Shown here: positions 63,957-64,000 of the stretch, piece after piece | Position numbering within the stretch: the stretch's first letter is position 1 | How the letters are laid out: each line of letters begins with the position of its first letter | Source: Flavobacterium xinjiangense | Lineage (GTDB): Bacteria; Bacteroidota; Bacteroidia; Flavobacteriales; Flavobacteriaceae | Length of the DNA stretch: 64,000 nt | Direction: 5' to 3' | NCBI RefSeq assembly: GCF_900142885.1 | Contig: NZ_FRCL01000013.1 | Location: 1-64,000 of the forward strand | Program-made: the position numbers and the translations under genes | The notes under the pieces: model-generated | The model's input: the letters and a program-made list of their open reading frames with translations, nothing else | What the model was told of the DNA's origin: nothing | Database searches by the model: none

Positions 63957-64000
63957 ACTAATTTCCTTTTTATTGATTATTAACAATCTAAGTTATTGAA

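Overview
The window looks like chromosomal DNA of a Flavobacterium-type member of the Bacteroidetes. The evidence is AT-rich DNA, promoters of the TTTG-19/21-TAnnTTTG type, few Shine-Dalgarno sequences, a fused SecDF, a T9SS type B sorting domain (gliding-type secretion), several TonB-dependent receptors, and dispersed intergenic repeats of a kind common in flavobacteria. No tRNA, rRNA, CRISPR array or phage module was seen.

Left edge (1-5.1 kb) is accessory. It holds a ladder of six 22-bp repeats like the ends of IS21-family elements. Next comes a REP-associated tyrosine transposase (RAYT) locus: a 244-bp tandem duplication carrying paired palindromes lies 5' of the transposase and one more palindrome lies 3' of it. 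A YdeI/DUF1801-type protein with a C-terminal CDGSH iron-sulfur motif and a topoisomerase III (topB) follow.

5.2-12.4 kb is an iron-acquisition region. A DUF6265-like lipoprotein precedes two transcription units: a di-heme peroxidase lipoprotein with a FecA-like receptor, and a siderophore receptor with a PepSY-type membrane protein. Both units are driven by nearly the same 84-bp promoter (83/84 identical).

12.5-44.4 kb is mostly housekeeping: an APC amino acid permease, valS, a DUF1573 protein, a PDZ/aspartyl-protease-like protein, an aminotransferase, folE, cysS, yidD, lgt, a T9SS-sorted repeat protein, a PagL-like outer membrane enzyme, secDF, mdh, gyrB, an amidohydrolase, asnB, a Gre-like factor, an outer membrane barrel protein, a PhzF-family enzyme and a 1004-aa TPR protein.

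44.6-53.8 kb carries ftsE followed by a surface-polysaccharide cluster: two GT2 and two GT4-like glycosyltransferases, a Wzx-type flippase, an FdtA-type ketoisomerase, an FdtB-type aminotransferase and a GNAT/FemAB-like acyltransferase. Together these suggest a dTDP-3-acylamino-3,6-dideoxyhexose in the glycan. The aminotransferase gene contains an internal heptanucleotide repeat, which makes it a candidate phase-variable locus.

53.8-64 kb has a TRIC-type channel, an RNA methyltransferase, a serine hydrolase, a RelA/SpoT enzyme, a Fur-family regulator with purA, a GH5 glycosidase lipoprotein, a NudK-type Nudix enzyme, an EamA transporter and a 1-Cys peroxiredoxin.

The most interesting signals are the RAYT/REP locus with an altered HUH motif, the duplicated iron-type promoter, the heptamer repeats inside or next to genes, the CDGSH fusion, and two structured intergenic elements that share a fold.
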